DNA from: Hoeflea_A sp039025395
Lineage (GTDB): Bacteria > Pseudomonadota > Alphaproteobacteria > Rhizobiales > Rhizobiaceae
Assembly: GCA_039025395.1 (NCBI GenBank)
Contig: JBCCOK010000017.1
Coordinates: forward strand, 1 to 64,000
Reading direction: 5' to 3'
DNA: 64,000 nucleotides
The notes under the pieces are model-generated. The model was not told the DNA's origin. It saw only the letters and a program-made list of their open reading frames with translations, and made no database searches. Numbering within the stretch: the stretch's first letter is position 1; each line of letters opens with the position of its first letter. Below, one piece after another: positions 8,823 to 17,530 of the stretch. The position numbers were made by a program, and so were the translations under genes.

Positions 8823-10145
8823 TCAGTTTCCGTAAATATATTGAGGCAGCCAAAGCGCGATCTCCGGGAAGATCATGATCAAAGCAAGGCATGCAACCAT
8901 CACCCCGACAAAAGGAATGATAGAGGAGTAGATGTCCAAAAGCGTAACCTCCGGCGGCGCCATGGCGCGCATCAGGAAGAGGTTGTAGCCAAAGGGCGGT
9001 GTCATGTAGGCGATTTGTGTGGTGATCGTATAGAGAACGCCGTACCAGATGAGATCGAAACCGAGTGCGGCGACCAGTGGTACATAGAGCGGCGCGACGA
9101 TAACCAGCATGGCGGTGTCGTCGAGAAACGTGCCCATCAGCAGAAAACTCAGTTGCATCAGGATCAGTATCATCCATGGGTTAAGTCCGAGCTGTTCGGT
9201 AAACAGATTGTCGATTGCGCGCACGGCGCCAAGCCCGTCGAAAACGGCCCCGAAACCGAGCGCCGCCAGGATAATCCACATGAACATGCAGGAGATCGCC
9301 AGTGTTTGACGGGTGCTGTTTTCAAAAACCGCGCGCGTCATGCGACCGCGCAGGACAGCGGCGAGGAGTGCCGTCAGGGCGCCGATGGCCGAACTCTCTA
9401 CCAGTGATGTCCAGCCATTGACGAAGGGCACCATCATCGCGGCAAAAATCGCCAGCGGCAGAATGCCGGCCTGCAGCAGCTTGAGCTTTTCAGCCCGCGG
9501 CATGGTGCGTGCCTCGTCCTTCAGTGCCGGTCCCAGTTCCGGCTGGAAACGGCAACGCAGCGCGATGTAGAGGATGAACATTGCAGCCATCAGCAAACCG
9601 GGCACAACACCTGCGAGCCACAACTGGCCGACCGGCTGGCGGGCGATCATCGCATAAAGGACGAGCACCACCGAGGGCGGCACGAGGATGCCGAGGGACG
9701 ATCCGGCCTGGACTACGCCGGTGACCATGCGCTTGTCGTAGCCGCGACGAAGCAGTTCGGGCAGGGCTATCGTTGCACCGATGGCCATGCCGGCGACGGA
9801 AAGACCGTTCATCGCGGATATCAGAACCATCAGTCCGATCGTGCCGATGGCCAAGCCGCCGCTGACGGGCCCCATCCAGACATGGAACATGCGGTAAAGA
9901 TCATCGGCGAGTTTCGATTCCGACAGGATGTAGCCCATGAAAATGAACATGGGCAGCGTCAATAGCGGGTACCATGTCATCAGCTTCATCGCCGCCGTGA
10001 ACGGAATGTCCTGGCCGCCCGTGCCCCAAAGGGCAAGAGCGGCAATTGCGGCAACGGCGCCGATGGCACCGAAGACGCGCTGACCGGTAAACAGCATCAG
10101 CATCATGGACGCGAACATGAATATGGCGATCGTTTCATACGACAT
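8823..10145 (-). CDS. TRAP transporter large permease, DctM family
   Basis: This 440-residue integral membrane protein of about 12 segments is the sodium-coupled translocation subunit of a TRAP system. Typical DctM segments are visible, such as NGLSVAGMAIGATIALPELL and GSSLGILVPPSVVLVLYAMI. Its start overlaps the 3' end of the small-permease gene by 11 nt, showing translational coupling. It works with the DctQ-like gene upstream and the Tat-exported DctP-like protein downstream. Confidence 0.95.
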   Translation of the reverse strand: MSYETIAIFMFASMMLMLFTGQRVFGAIGAVAAIAALALWGTGGQDIPFTAAMKLMTWYPLLTLPMFIFMGYILSESKLADDLYRMFHVWMGPVSGGLAIGTIGLMVLISAMNGLSVAGMAIGATIALPELLRRGYDKRMVTGVVQAGSSLGILVPPSVVLVLYAMIARQPVGQLWLAGVVPGLLMAAMFILYIALRCRFQPELGPALKDEARTMPRAEKLKLLQAGILPLAIFAAMMVPFVNGWTSLVESSAIGALTALLAAVLRGRMTRAVFENSTRQTLAISCMFMWIILAALGFGAVFDGLGAVRAIDNLFTEQLGLNPWMILILMQLSFLLMGTFLDDTAMLVIVAPLYVPLVAALGFDLIWYGVLYTITTQIAYMTPPFGYNLFLMRAMAPPEVTLLDIYSSIIPFVGVMVACLALIMIFPEIALWLPQYIYGN

Positions 10146-10752
10146 CGGATTGGCGCCCCCATCCGTAGCCGCGCAGGCAGGCGATATCCTTGAACAGCTC
10201 TGAAACGGCCTGCAGAAGCATCAGGAAAATTCCGAAGCACATGACGATCTTGATCGGCCAAAGATAGGGCCGCCACGCGGTCGGGCTGCGCTCCGTGCGG
10301 CCGATGATTTCGGCCGCCCCATCCGGTCCGCCTGTCAAGAAGCCGCCTGCGATCTGACCAAAAAAGCCGATGGGTTCGTTGCCCCAATGGCCAAGCGAGT
10401 AGGCCGTTGAACCAAGGCCGCCATAGAGCAGAACGCCAAGATAGAAGATGAGGAAGAATATCGTGAAAGAGTCGAACCACGCCCGGCGCCTTGCGCTCCA
10501 CGATCCGTAAAAGAGGTCCATGCGGACATTCGATCCGAGTTGCACCGAATAGGGCCCACCCATGATGTAATAGGCGACCATGGCAAACTGTGCGGTCTCC
10601 AAAGTCCACAGCGAAGGCAGGAAGAAGGTCTTGGATATTGATGACCACAGCAGGATCGCCATCATCGCGAAAATGCCATACATCATGACGCGGCCGATCC
10701 GATAGTTGACGGCATCGACCACTCTTACATACCCGGCCATTGCACGGTTCAC
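10135..10752 (-). CDS. TRAP transporter small permease, DctQ family
   Basis: This four-segment membrane protein is the small subunit that pairs with DctM. A GTG start at 10752 gives 205 residues and is preceded by GGAGAGG 5 nt upstream. Frames from 10821 (longer) or from ATG 10740 (shorter) are alternatives. The chosen GTG overlaps the stop of a 148-codon upstream frame as GTGA, the coupling arrangement seen elsewhere in this window. Membrane segments lie around GRVMMYGIFAMMAILLW, FAMVAYYIMGGP, FTIFFLIFYLGVLLYGG and IKIVMCFGIFLMLLQA. Confidence 0.88.
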   Translation of the reverse strand: MNRAMAGYVRVVDAVNYRIGRVMMYGIFAMMAILLWSSISKTFFLPSLWTLETAQFAMVAYYIMGGPYSVQLGSNVRMDLFYGSWSARRRAWFDSFTIFFLIFYLGVLLYGGLGSTAYSLGHWGNEPIGFFGQIAGGFLTGGPDGAAEIIGRTERSPTAWRPYLWPIKIVMCFGIFLMLLQAVSELFKDIACLRGYGWGRQSDVV

Positions 10753-11195
10753 GGCGACCTCTCCATCCGCAGTGCAGGAATTGCCGCGGAAAGCCCCGGA
10801 GCAAGCAGCGCCGCCATACATGCCTGCCGGCTTTGCCTGTCTACAAGTTCGTTGCGTAAATCGATCATTGCATTGGCGAACCCTTTGGAAGCCTCGTGTG
10901 GGTTCAATGCGCGGGAAACACCGTCTGACGGCCCATTGGGGTCATTTCGCTTCAGGCAAGCGCCGGTCGATGCATTTGTGAGCGATAGCCTGGCAACTTC
11001 AGGGCGCAGACCATGTGCGGGAGGAATGCCGATATGGGTTCCGCGAACTTTTTCGCCGAGCCCGGGATAAGCATCGGCTGGAGAAAACCATTTGGAGGCA
11101 TTCTCGTACAGAAGGACCATCCGATGATCACCGCTGACGTTGTAGACGGCTACGACCTGATCAGATGTCAACGGTTCTGGTTCTTCCGACAGCAT
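10749..11195 (-). CDS. Possible small gene of unknown function upstream of the TRAP operon
   Basis: This is an open frame of 148 codons on the same strand as the TRAP operon. Its stop overlaps the GTG start of the small permease, and its codon use looks like that of its neighbours over the first half. The product has no recognised domain, signal peptide or membrane segment. It contains VVAVYNVSGDHRMVLLYENA and an unusual Asn/Pro-rich middle. It could be a real first gene of the operon, a decayed gene, or a chance frame in the leader. I cannot decide between these from the sequence. Confidence 0.35.
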   Translation of the reverse strand: MLSEEPEPLTSDQVVAVYNVSGDHRMVLLYENASKWFSPADAYPGLGEKVRGTHIGIPPAHGLRPEVARLSLTNASTGACLKRNDPNGPSDGVSRALNPHEASKGFANAMIDLRNELVDRQSRQACMAALLAPGLSAAIPALRMERSP

Positions 11196-11619
11196 GTGAA
11201 GGTAACTTTTTCACACGGCGCGGAGGTGTCAACAAAGTTTCTGAAAAAATACTCTTGCTCGGTCACCACCGAACACACCAATAGGGTATGGAGAGGAAGC
11301 GACCATTGGGTCCATACCCAATTACCCTCCAAGCGTGTTTGAGTGACAGCCAGCGCAAATTGACCCGGGCTCAACGGCAGGCCTGCGATGTCATCGTCTG
11401 CAATAGTCCGGCCCGGGCCTCGGCAGTATCCGCGCGCTTGCCGAGCTGTCGCCGTGACTGCATTGCGCGAACCTCTGATCAGTGCGCATGTTTGCACCAG
11501 CAGAAAATCCGTTCGCAGTTTGTCCCTGTTCGCTTAAGCCAAAGCGTTGGTTGAGGCGTGCCTATACGGCGTGGCTTGCACCGAAATTGACCAAATATTG
11601 AGGTTGATCATAAAACTGA
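11196..11619. other. Intergenic region between the TRAP operon and the LacI regulator
   Basis: This is about 420 bp between divergent transcription units. Frames on both strands are short and overlap one another without family resemblance, so none is called. It should contain the TRAP operon promoter if the 148-codon frame is translated, but no confident -35/-10 pair was seen. A LacI-type half-palindrome begins just beyond it at 11620. Confidence 0.5.
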
Positions 11620-11633
11620 TTGACGTATGTCAG
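11620..11633. promoter_or_regulatory. Candidate LacI-family operator at the regulator promoter
   Basis: TTGACGTATGTCAG lies 34 bp before the regulator start codon. It contains TGAC...GTCA inverted arms and shares the GTATGTCA half with an 18-bp palindrome in front of the ABC transporter operon at 12831. The shared sequence at the two expected promoters suggests the local LacI protein controls itself and the transporter. The half-site spacing is 4 bp shorter here than at the second site. Confidence 0.5.
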
Positions 11634-11666
11634 TTTACTGATCCATTTTTGCGCCGAGGAGGCGCT

Positions 11667-12695
11667 ATGGAAAAGCCGACCGTCAGGGACATTGCGCGGG
11701 AGGCAGGTGTCAGCCTGTCGACAGTCGACCGGGTTCTTAATGAGCGGACGGGTGTTCGCCCAAGAAATGCCGAGCGAGTCAAGGCCGCGGTGCAGAAGCT
11801 CGGCTATGTCCGCGATACGCATGCAGCCAATCTGGCGCGAAGACGCGTCTACAACTTCGTCTTCGTCCTGCCTGAAGGATCGAACCAGTTCGTCGACACA
11901 TTGCGCGGTGCGCTCAAGGAAGCCAGCGCGTCTCAACTGACCGATCGCGTCAGCATGACGATCAAGTCGGTCGACGCGGAGGATCCGCATGCGGTCGTGT
12001 CATCGCTGCAGGTACTCAACAGGCACCATGTCGATGGCGTAGGCCTGATGGTGCCGGAGACGCCGCAGGTGCGCGACGCGATTGCACGGCTGAAGGAAAA
12101 CGGCGTCGCTGTTGTCGCCCTCGTTTCAGATCTGCCGCATTCTGAGTGCGATCACTTTGTCGGTGTCGATAATCTCGCCGCAGGCAGGACTGCGGGCGTG
12201 TTGCTCGGCCGGTTCGTAAAAGCGTCCTATGGCAGTATTCTGGTCGTTACCAACTCGTTGGGGTCCCGCGACAGTCTTGAGCGACGGCTTGGCCTCGATG
12301 AGGTGATCGCCAGCGATTTTCCGTCTCTGCGCACGCTGCCGACGGTAGAATTCCATGGCGATGTAGAGCGGCTTTCAGAGGTTATCCTTTCGGCGCTTCG
12401 GGCGCATCCGGACCTTGTCGGGGTCTACTCGATGGGGCCGGGAAACGGGCGCTTGCTCGATGCGTTGCGGACCTGCGGAAAGCTTCGCGACCTGGTGGTG
12501 GTGGCGCATGAATTGACGCCGACCACGAAACAGGCGCTAAGGCATAACGAAATCGATGCGGTCATTGCGCAGAATGTCGGACATCTTGCACGCAGCGCGC
12601 TGCGCGTCTTGCGGGCGAAGTGCGATGATGTGCAGATTTTCATGGCGCAGGAGCAAATCCGTATCGATATCATCATGCGCGAAAATCTTAGGTGA
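11667..12695 (+). CDS. LacI-family transcriptional regulator
   Basis: This 342-residue regulator has an N-terminal LacI helix-turn-helix and hinge (PTVRDIAREAGVSLSTVDRV, then LNERTGVRP) and a periplasmic-binding-protein-like effector domain from about residue 65. The ATG at 11667 is chosen because the GAGGAGG ribosome-binding site is just upstream and the HTH then begins at residue 4. A frame extended to 11547 would add unrelated residues across the operator. It precedes a sugar/polyol ABC operon on the same strand, so its effector is probably that transporter's substrate or a metabolite of it. Confidence 0.93.
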   Translation: MEKPTVRDIAREAGVSLSTVDRVLNERTGVRPRNAERVKAAVQKLGYVRDTHAANLARRRVYNFVFVLPEGSNQFVDTLRGALKEASASQLTDRVSMTIKSVDAEDPHAVVSSLQVLNRHHVDGVGLMVPETPQVRDAIARLKENGVAVVALVSDLPHSECDHFVGVDNLAAGRTAGVLLGRFVKASYGSILVVTNSLGSRDSLERRLGLDEVIASDFPSLRTLPTVEFHGDVERLSEVILSALRAHPDLVGVYSMGPGNGRLLDALRTCGKLRDLVVVAHELTPTTKQALRHNEIDAVIAQNVGHLARSALRVLRAKCDDVQIFMAQEQIRIDIIMRENLR

Positions 12696-12830
12696 GACCG
12701 GTCCGAATGCCCGATTGCACGCCCGGAATTCCGGAAAAGCGCTTGCTGAACCGGTAACGTCCTACGCGCAAACTGTGGATTAGACGCTGGAATCCACCTT
12801 CACGGGACATCGTCGATAATTTTCGTTGAC

Positions 12831-12848
12831 TTGACGTACGTATGTCAA
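12831..12848. promoter_or_regulatory. Candidate LacI-family operator before the ABC transporter operon
   Basis: TTGACGTACGTATGTCAA is a palindrome with 8 of 9 complementary pairs and a central CG, the hallmark of LacI-family operators. It lies 81 bp before the binding-protein start and overlaps a TTGACT at 12826-12831 that could be a -35 element, so binding would block transcription. No convincing -10 was identified. Confidence 0.6.
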
Positions 12849-12929
12849 TTAGCGTTGGGTCACGCACGGTTGAACGTGCTCAAGAAAGACGTGTGCTTCC
12901 GCGTCTTCGTAACTGGGAGGTTTGTTTTC

Positions 12930-14249
12930 ATGAAGTCTATGACGATTCTTGCCGCCACATCGCTGGTTGCTGCAGTCGGGCTTGGCGCGACACAGGCCAA
13001 GGCCGAAGAACTGACTCTATGCTGGGCCGCGTGGGACCCGGCAAACGCGCTTGTCGAATTGTCCAAGGAATTCGAAGAGCAATCCGGCCACACGATGAAG
13101 TTCGAATTTGTGCCGTGGCCGAACTTTGCTGACCGGATGCTCAATGAACTAAACTCCGGCGGCAAGCTCTGCGACTTGCTGATCGGTGACAGCCAGTGGA
13201 TCGGAGGCGGCGCCGAAAACGGCCATTATGTCAAGCTCAATGACTTCTTCGATGCTGAAGGCATCAGCATGGATGATTTCGCGCCCGCGACCGTTTATGC
13301 CTATTCAACCTGGCCGAAAGGCACGCCGAATTACTACGCGCTTCCGGCCATGGGCGATGCCAATGGTTGGTTCTATCGTAAGGACTGGTTCGAGAAGCCC
13401 GAACTGCAGGAGGCATTCAAGGCTGAGTACGGGCGCGACCTCGCACCGCCGACCACGCAAATGGAGCTGATGGAAGTCGCCAAGTTTTTCCAGGGCAGGG
13501 AGATTGACGGCCAGACACGATATGGCGTTTCAATCTTCACCGAGCGCGGCTCTGAGGGGATTACCATGGGCGCCACGGGCGCACTCTATGCCTGGGGTTT
13601 CAAATACGAAACAGAACCGGGCTCCTACCTGATGGAAGGTGCTGTCAACTCGCCGGAGGCCGTTGAGGCGCTTGAATTCTACAAGGAGCTTTACGAGTGC
13701 TGCACACCGCCGGGATACACCGACAGCTACATGGAGCAGTCGCTGGATGCGTTTAAGTCCGGTCAGGTGGCCATGGCCATGAACTGGTTCGCCTTCTTCC
13801 CCGGCCTTTACGCCGATCCGGACGTCGGCGGCGACAAGATCGGCTTCTTCGTCAATCCCGGCCAGAATGTCGAAGCATCGACGCTTGGCGGGCAGGGCAT
13901 CTCAGTCGTTGCCTATTCCGACAAACAGGATGCGGCGCTTGAATACATCAAATGGTTCGCCCAGCCAGACGTGCAGAAAAAGTGGTGGGACCTCGGTGGT
14001 TATTCATGCCATGTTGCGGTTCTGAACGACCCGGGTTTCAAGGACAGTGCGCCGTTTGCCGCGGACTTCCTGCTCGCCATGGACGGTGTCCAGGACTTCT
14101 GGCAGGAGCCGGCCTATGCCGAGTTGCTGCTTGCGATGCAAAAGCGGCTTCATGACTATGTCGTGGCCGACCAGGGCACTGCACAAGAAGCGCTTGACTT
14201 GCTGATTGTCGACTGGACCGAAACCTTCGAGGACGAAGGCAAGCTTTGA
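12930..14249 (+). CDS. ABC transporter sugar/polyol-binding protein
   Basis: This 439-residue family 1 extracellular solute-binding protein has a Sec signal peptide (MKSMTILAATSLVAAVGLGA, cleavage near QAKA-EE). The ATG at 12930 follows GGGAGG and gives this signal peptide at the N terminus. A frame from 12831 would begin inside the operator and is rejected. It is the first gene of the transporter operon, followed by a terminator-like hairpin, then two permeases, a small membrane protein, two ATPases and a ketose kinase. The ligand is probably a polyol, ketose or small sugar. Confidence 0.93.
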   Translation: MKSMTILAATSLVAAVGLGATQAKAEELTLCWAAWDPANALVELSKEFEEQSGHTMKFEFVPWPNFADRMLNELNSGGKLCDLLIGDSQWIGGGAENGHYVKLNDFFDAEGISMDDFAPATVYAYSTWPKGTPNYYALPAMGDANGWFYRKDWFEKPELQEAFKAEYGRDLAPPTTQMELMEVAKFFQGREIDGQTRYGVSIFTERGSEGITMGATGALYAWGFKYETEPGSYLMEGAVNSPEAVEALEFYKELYECCTPPGYTDSYMEQSLDAFKSGQVAMAMNWFAFFPGLYADPDVGGDKIGFFVNPGQNVEASTLGGQGISVVAYSDKQDAALEYIKWFAQPDVQKKWWDLGGYSCHVAVLNDPGFKDSAPFAADFLLAMDGVQDFWQEPAYAELLLAMQKRLHDYVVADQGTAQEALDLLIVDWTETFEDEGKL

Positions 14250-14258
14250 ACAAAACCG

Positions 14259-14290
14259 GCCCGGCCCGTTTGGGCCGGGCTTTCCTTTTC
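14259..14290 (+). terminator. Terminator-like hairpin between binding protein and permease genes
   Basis: A 9-bp stem (14259-14267 with 14272-14280, core CCCGGCCC/GGGCCGGG) with a GTTT loop is followed by a pyrimidine run (CTTTCCTTTT). Placed directly after the binding-protein stop and inside the operon, it would allow partial read-through and yield more binding protein than membrane components. Confidence 0.7.
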
Positions 14291-14357
14291 TGATATGCAT
14301 TGGTGACGCTTGACTGCGGGATAACCGCGAGAATTTCGATCCTCAGGAAGAAATCCG

Positions 14358-15305
14358 ATGTCCGACACACCGATTGATCGCGTCGCGAAAGCCACGCCAC
14401 CGGCCCTTGCGCGCAAGGTCAGAGGCTTTTCGGACAAGGCGATTGCCTGGACATTTATAGCGCCAACAATCTTTCTTTTGTTGGCGGTCAATATCTTCCC
14501 GCTGATCTGGACCATCAATCTCAGCTTCACCAATTTCCGGGCGAACCGCCCGAACCGCGAAGTCGACTATGTGGGGCTTCGCAATTATGAGCGCATTCTG
14601 ACCGACGGCGACATCTGGCTGACGATGCAGGCAACGGCGCATTTCCTGTTCTGGACGATCCTGCTGCAGGTTCTGATCGGTTTCGCGCTGGCTTGGCTGA
14701 TCAACCGAAAGTTCCGCGGCAACGATTTGTGGACGACCATCATCGTGCTGCCGATGATGCTGTCGCCCGCCGTGGTCGGCAATTTCTGGACGTTCCTCTA
14801 CCAGCCGCAAATCGGCCTGTTCAATTACGGTGTTTCCTTTTTCACCGGTGTCGATCCGTCCTCTTTCGAAATGCTCGGCGATGTCGCGCTGGCGCCCTGG
14901 TCGATCGTCATCGTCGATACGTGGATGTGGACGCCGTTCGTGATGCTCATCTGCCTGGCGGGCTTACGATCGATTCCCGATTACATTTACGAGGCGGCCG
15001 AAATCGATCGCGCCAGCAAGTGGCGTCAGTTCTGGACGATTACCGTGCCTATGGTGCTGCCGTTTTTGATGCTGGCGGTGCTGTTCCGCGGCATCGAGAA
15101 TTTCAAGATGTTCGATCTGGTGGTTCAACTGACCGGCGGCGGCCCCGGGTCGATCACCGAGCTGACATCGATCAATCTGAAGCGTGAGGCCTTCGAAAAG
15201 TGGCGAACGGGGTATGCCTCGGCCTATGCGATCATTCTGTTCGTCACCGTATTCGGGCTCGCATCGATCTATGTTAAAGCGCTCAACAAGGTGAAAGAAC
15301 GATGA
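14358..15305 (+). CDS. ABC sugar transporter permease (MalF/UgpA type)
   Basis: This 315-residue inner-membrane permease has six predicted membrane segments and the EAA loop around YIYEAAEIDRASKWRQFWTI, which contacts the ATPase. AGGAAG precedes the ATG. It overlaps the second permease gene by 4 nt (ATGA) and should form a heterodimeric channel with it. Confidence 0.95.
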   Translation: MSDTPIDRVAKATPPALARKVRGFSDKAIAWTFIAPTIFLLLAVNIFPLIWTINLSFTNFRANRPNREVDYVGLRNYERILTDGDIWLTMQATAHFLFWTILLQVLIGFALAWLINRKFRGNDLWTTIIVLPMMLSPAVVGNFWTFLYQPQIGLFNYGVSFFTGVDPSSFEMLGDVALAPWSIVIVDTWMWTPFVMLICLAGLRSIPDYIYEAAEIDRASKWRQFWTITVPMVLPFLMLAVLFRGIENFKMFDLVVQLTGGGPGSITELTSINLKREAFEKWRTGYASAYAIILFVTVFGLASIYVKALNKVKER

Positions 15306-16243
15306 GCAGCTATTCGATCACCGAGCCGTCGGCAGCGCAGAAATGGATCGCCGGAACACTGGTCGTCGGCTATGCGTTGATCACGCTTCTGCCGCTCGTC
15401 TGGATTTTGACAACCGGCTTCAAATCGCCGGTCGATGCGATTTCCTATCCTCCCAAGGTTCTTTTCGAGCCATCGCTTGAGGGTTACGTCAACCTTTTCA
15501 CGACAAGAACGCGGGTCAGCCCCGAGGCGCTGGAAGCGCTGCCGCCACCGGCCACATGGTACGAGGAAATCGTCCGTAACCGCGACATGGTGATTGCCGG
15601 GCCGTCGCGCTACGGCGAGCGGTTCATCAACTCGGTCATTATCGGGTTCGGTTCGACATTCCTGTCCGTGTTTCTCGGCACGCTGGCAGCCTATGCCTTT
15701 TCCCGGTTCCGGGTTCCGCTCAAGGACGACCTGCTGTTCTTCATATTGTCGACACGCATGATGCCGCCGATTGCCGTGGCGATTCCGATTTTCCTGATGT
15801 TCAGGACTCTTGGGCTGTCCGACACGCATCTGGGCATGATCCTGCTCTATACGGCGGTGAATATCTCACTGGCGGTCTGGTTGCTGAAAGGATTTATCGA
15901 CGAGATCCCCCGCGAATACGAGGAAGCGGCATTGATTGACGGCTACACCCGGTTTCAGGCGTTTTACAAGGTCGTTCTGCCGCAGGCAGCAACAGGCATC
16001 GCATCAACGGCCATCTTTTGTTTGATCTTTTCGTGGAACGAGTATGCTTTTGCTGTCCTTTTGACGTCCGGCACTGCTCAGACGGCGCCGCCCTTCATTC
16101 CCACGATCATAGGCGTGGGCGGGCAGGACTGGCCGGCGGTTGCGGCCGGAGCGACGCTATTCCTCGTCCCGGTGATGGTCTTCACCATCCTGCTGCGCAA
16201 GCATCTGTTGCGCGGTATCACCTTCGGCGCGGTGCGAAAATGA
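15302..16243 (+). CDS. ABC sugar transporter permease (MalG/UgpE type)
   Basis: This 313-residue inner-membrane permease has the EAA loop around IPREYEEAALIDGYTRFQAF. It carries a periplasmic insertion after the first membrane segment (about residues 50-100), longer than in MalG. Its start overlaps the previous permease and its stop overlaps the next small gene, so all three are translationally coupled. Confidence 0.95.
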   Translation: MSSYSITEPSAAQKWIAGTLVVGYALITLLPLVWILTTGFKSPVDAISYPPKVLFEPSLEGYVNLFTTRTRVSPEALEALPPPATWYEEIVRNRDMVIAGPSRYGERFINSVIIGFGSTFLSVFLGTLAAYAFSRFRVPLKDDLLFFILSTRMMPPIAVAIPIFLMFRTLGLSDTHLGMILLYTAVNISLAVWLLKGFIDEIPREYEEAALIDGYTRFQAFYKVVLPQAATGIASTAIFCLIFSWNEYAFAVLLTSGTAQTAPPFIPTIIGVGGQDWPAVAAGATLFLVPVMVFTILLRKHLLRGITFGAVRK

Positions 16244-16428
16244 GCGCGTTCTTAAGCGGACTTGCCCGGTTTCGCCGCGGGCCCTGGGAACTGGTCGCGT
16301 CCATTCTGATTGCAATCGGTGTCTGCATGCTGATGCAACCCTTTGTCCTTTGGGCGTACACCTATTCGTTTATCGTGACGCTGGTCGGAACGCTGATGTT
16401 CATTATCGTCAGCCATTTTCCGGAGTAA
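16240..16428 (+). CDS. Small two-segment membrane protein of the ABC operon
   Basis: This 62-residue protein has its ATG overlapping the permease stop (ATGA) and lies 4 nt before the first ATPase gene. A basic N terminus (GLARFRRGPWE) is followed by two hydrophobic segments, about 18-35 and 38-58. It matches no family I can name with certainty. Tight coupling on both sides and a membrane-protein composition argue that it is real. Small membrane genes occur in some rhizobial polyol operons (such as the glycerol ABC operon), though this sequence is not the one known there. It may be an accessory subunit. Confidence 0.75.
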   Translation: MSAFLSGLARFRRGPWELVASILIAIGVCMLMQPFVLWAYTYSFIVTLVGTLMFIIVSHFPE

Positions 16429-16432
16429 CGGA

Positions 16433-17530
16433 ATGGCTGAGATTGTCGTGCGGGATCTGAGAAAGGAATTCGGCGATTTTACCGCCGTGCAGTCGTCATC
16501 GTTCAAGATCGAAGACGGTGAGTTTTTCATGCTGCTGGGTCCTTCCGGATGCGGCAAGACAACAACCTTACGCATGATCGCGGGCCTCGAACTGCCGACC
16601 TCCGGTGAGATCTTCATTGACGGAGAGGAAGTTGGCCAGATGCCGGCGCGCCAGCGCGACATTGCATTCGTGTTCCAGATGTTCGCGCTCTACCCGCATA
16701 TGAATGTGCGCAAGAATGTCAGCTACCCGCTCGTCTCGCAGGGCATGACGAAGGCTCAAGTGAGCGAGAAGGTCAGTGAGGTCGCGCGCATTCTCGGGAT
16801 CGAGGATATTCTCGACAAATCCGTGAGCGGGCTTTCAGGCGGTGACCGCCAGCGCGTGGCGCTTGGCCGGGCAATCGTTCGCAATCCCAAGGCATTCATG
16901 ATGGACGAGCCGCTCGGGGCGCTCGACGCGGAGTTTCGCGAACGCATGGCCGAAGAATTGCGGGCACTGCATGACCGGATGGGCGCGACTACGGTCTATG
17001 TGACACATGATCAGCTTGAGGCGATGCAGATGGGCGACAAGATTGTCGTCATGAACCATGGCGTCATCGAGCAGTTTGGCACGCCGCAGGATATTTACGA
17101 CAAGCCGGCGACCATGTTCGTGGCCGATTTTATCGGCTCGCCGTCGATGAATTTTCTGCGCTTTCACGGCAGTGTCGGGACAGGCGTGGAGACCGTGAAG
17201 CTGCACCATCATGACCTGCCCACACCACCGATGCACGAGGCTTTCGAAGGCGACATGGTGTATGGCGTGCGGCCGGAACATATCACCCTGAACGACGATG
17301 GCGCATTCAGGGGCGAGATCCTTGCGGCGGAGTATCTCGGGACAACCCAAATCGTGACGATCAACACGCAAAGCGGCGAACTCAAGGCGCGCATTGCATC
17401 CGACCAGATGGTTACGACAGGCGAAAATGTAGGCATCGATTTCAACGGCAGGACCGTTACCCTTTTCGACAATCAGTCGGGGCGTGCGCTCAAGTCAGAC
17501 CTCAATCAGGGGGTTCTGTCTCATGGCTGA
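16433..17530 (+). CDS. ABC transporter ATP-binding protein (UgpC/MalK type)
   Basis: This 365-residue ATPase has Walker A GPSGCGKTT, signature LSGGDRQRVALGRAI, Walker B FMMDEPLGALDAE and a switch histidine in YVTHDQLEAM. A C-terminal TOBE-like regulatory region runs from about residue 245. The signature reads LSGGDRQ instead of the common LSGGQRQ. It is followed, with an 8-nt overlap, by a second, different ATPase, so the transporter probably uses a heterodimer. Confidence 0.95.
   Translation: MAEIVVRDLRKEFGDFTAVQSSSFKIEDGEFFMLLGPSGCGKTTTLRMIAGLELPTSGEIFIDGEEVGQMPARQRDIAFVFQMFALYPHMNVRKNVSYPLVSQGMTKAQVSEKVSEVARILGIEDILDKSVSGLSGGDRQRVALGRAIVRNPKAFMMDEPLGALDAEFRERMAEELRALHDRMGATTVYVTHDQLEAMQMGDKIVVMNHGVIEQFGTPQDIYDKPATMFVADFIGSPSMNFLRFHGSVGTGVETVKLHHHDLPTPPMHEAFEGDMVYGVRPEHITLNDDGAFRGEILAAEYLGTTQIVTINTQSGELKARIASDQMVTTGENVGIDFNGRTVTLFDNQSGRALKSDLNQGVLSHG

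Noticed and set aside
11547..11666. Extended start of the LacI regulator
   Set aside because: It adds 40 residues before a standard LacI N terminus and covers the operator-like site. GAGGAGG marks ATG 11667.
12831..12929. Extended start of the sugar-binding protein
   Set aside because: It would begin inside the LacI-type operator and put 33 unrelated residues before a perfect signal peptide. ATG 12930 has a good ribosome-binding site.
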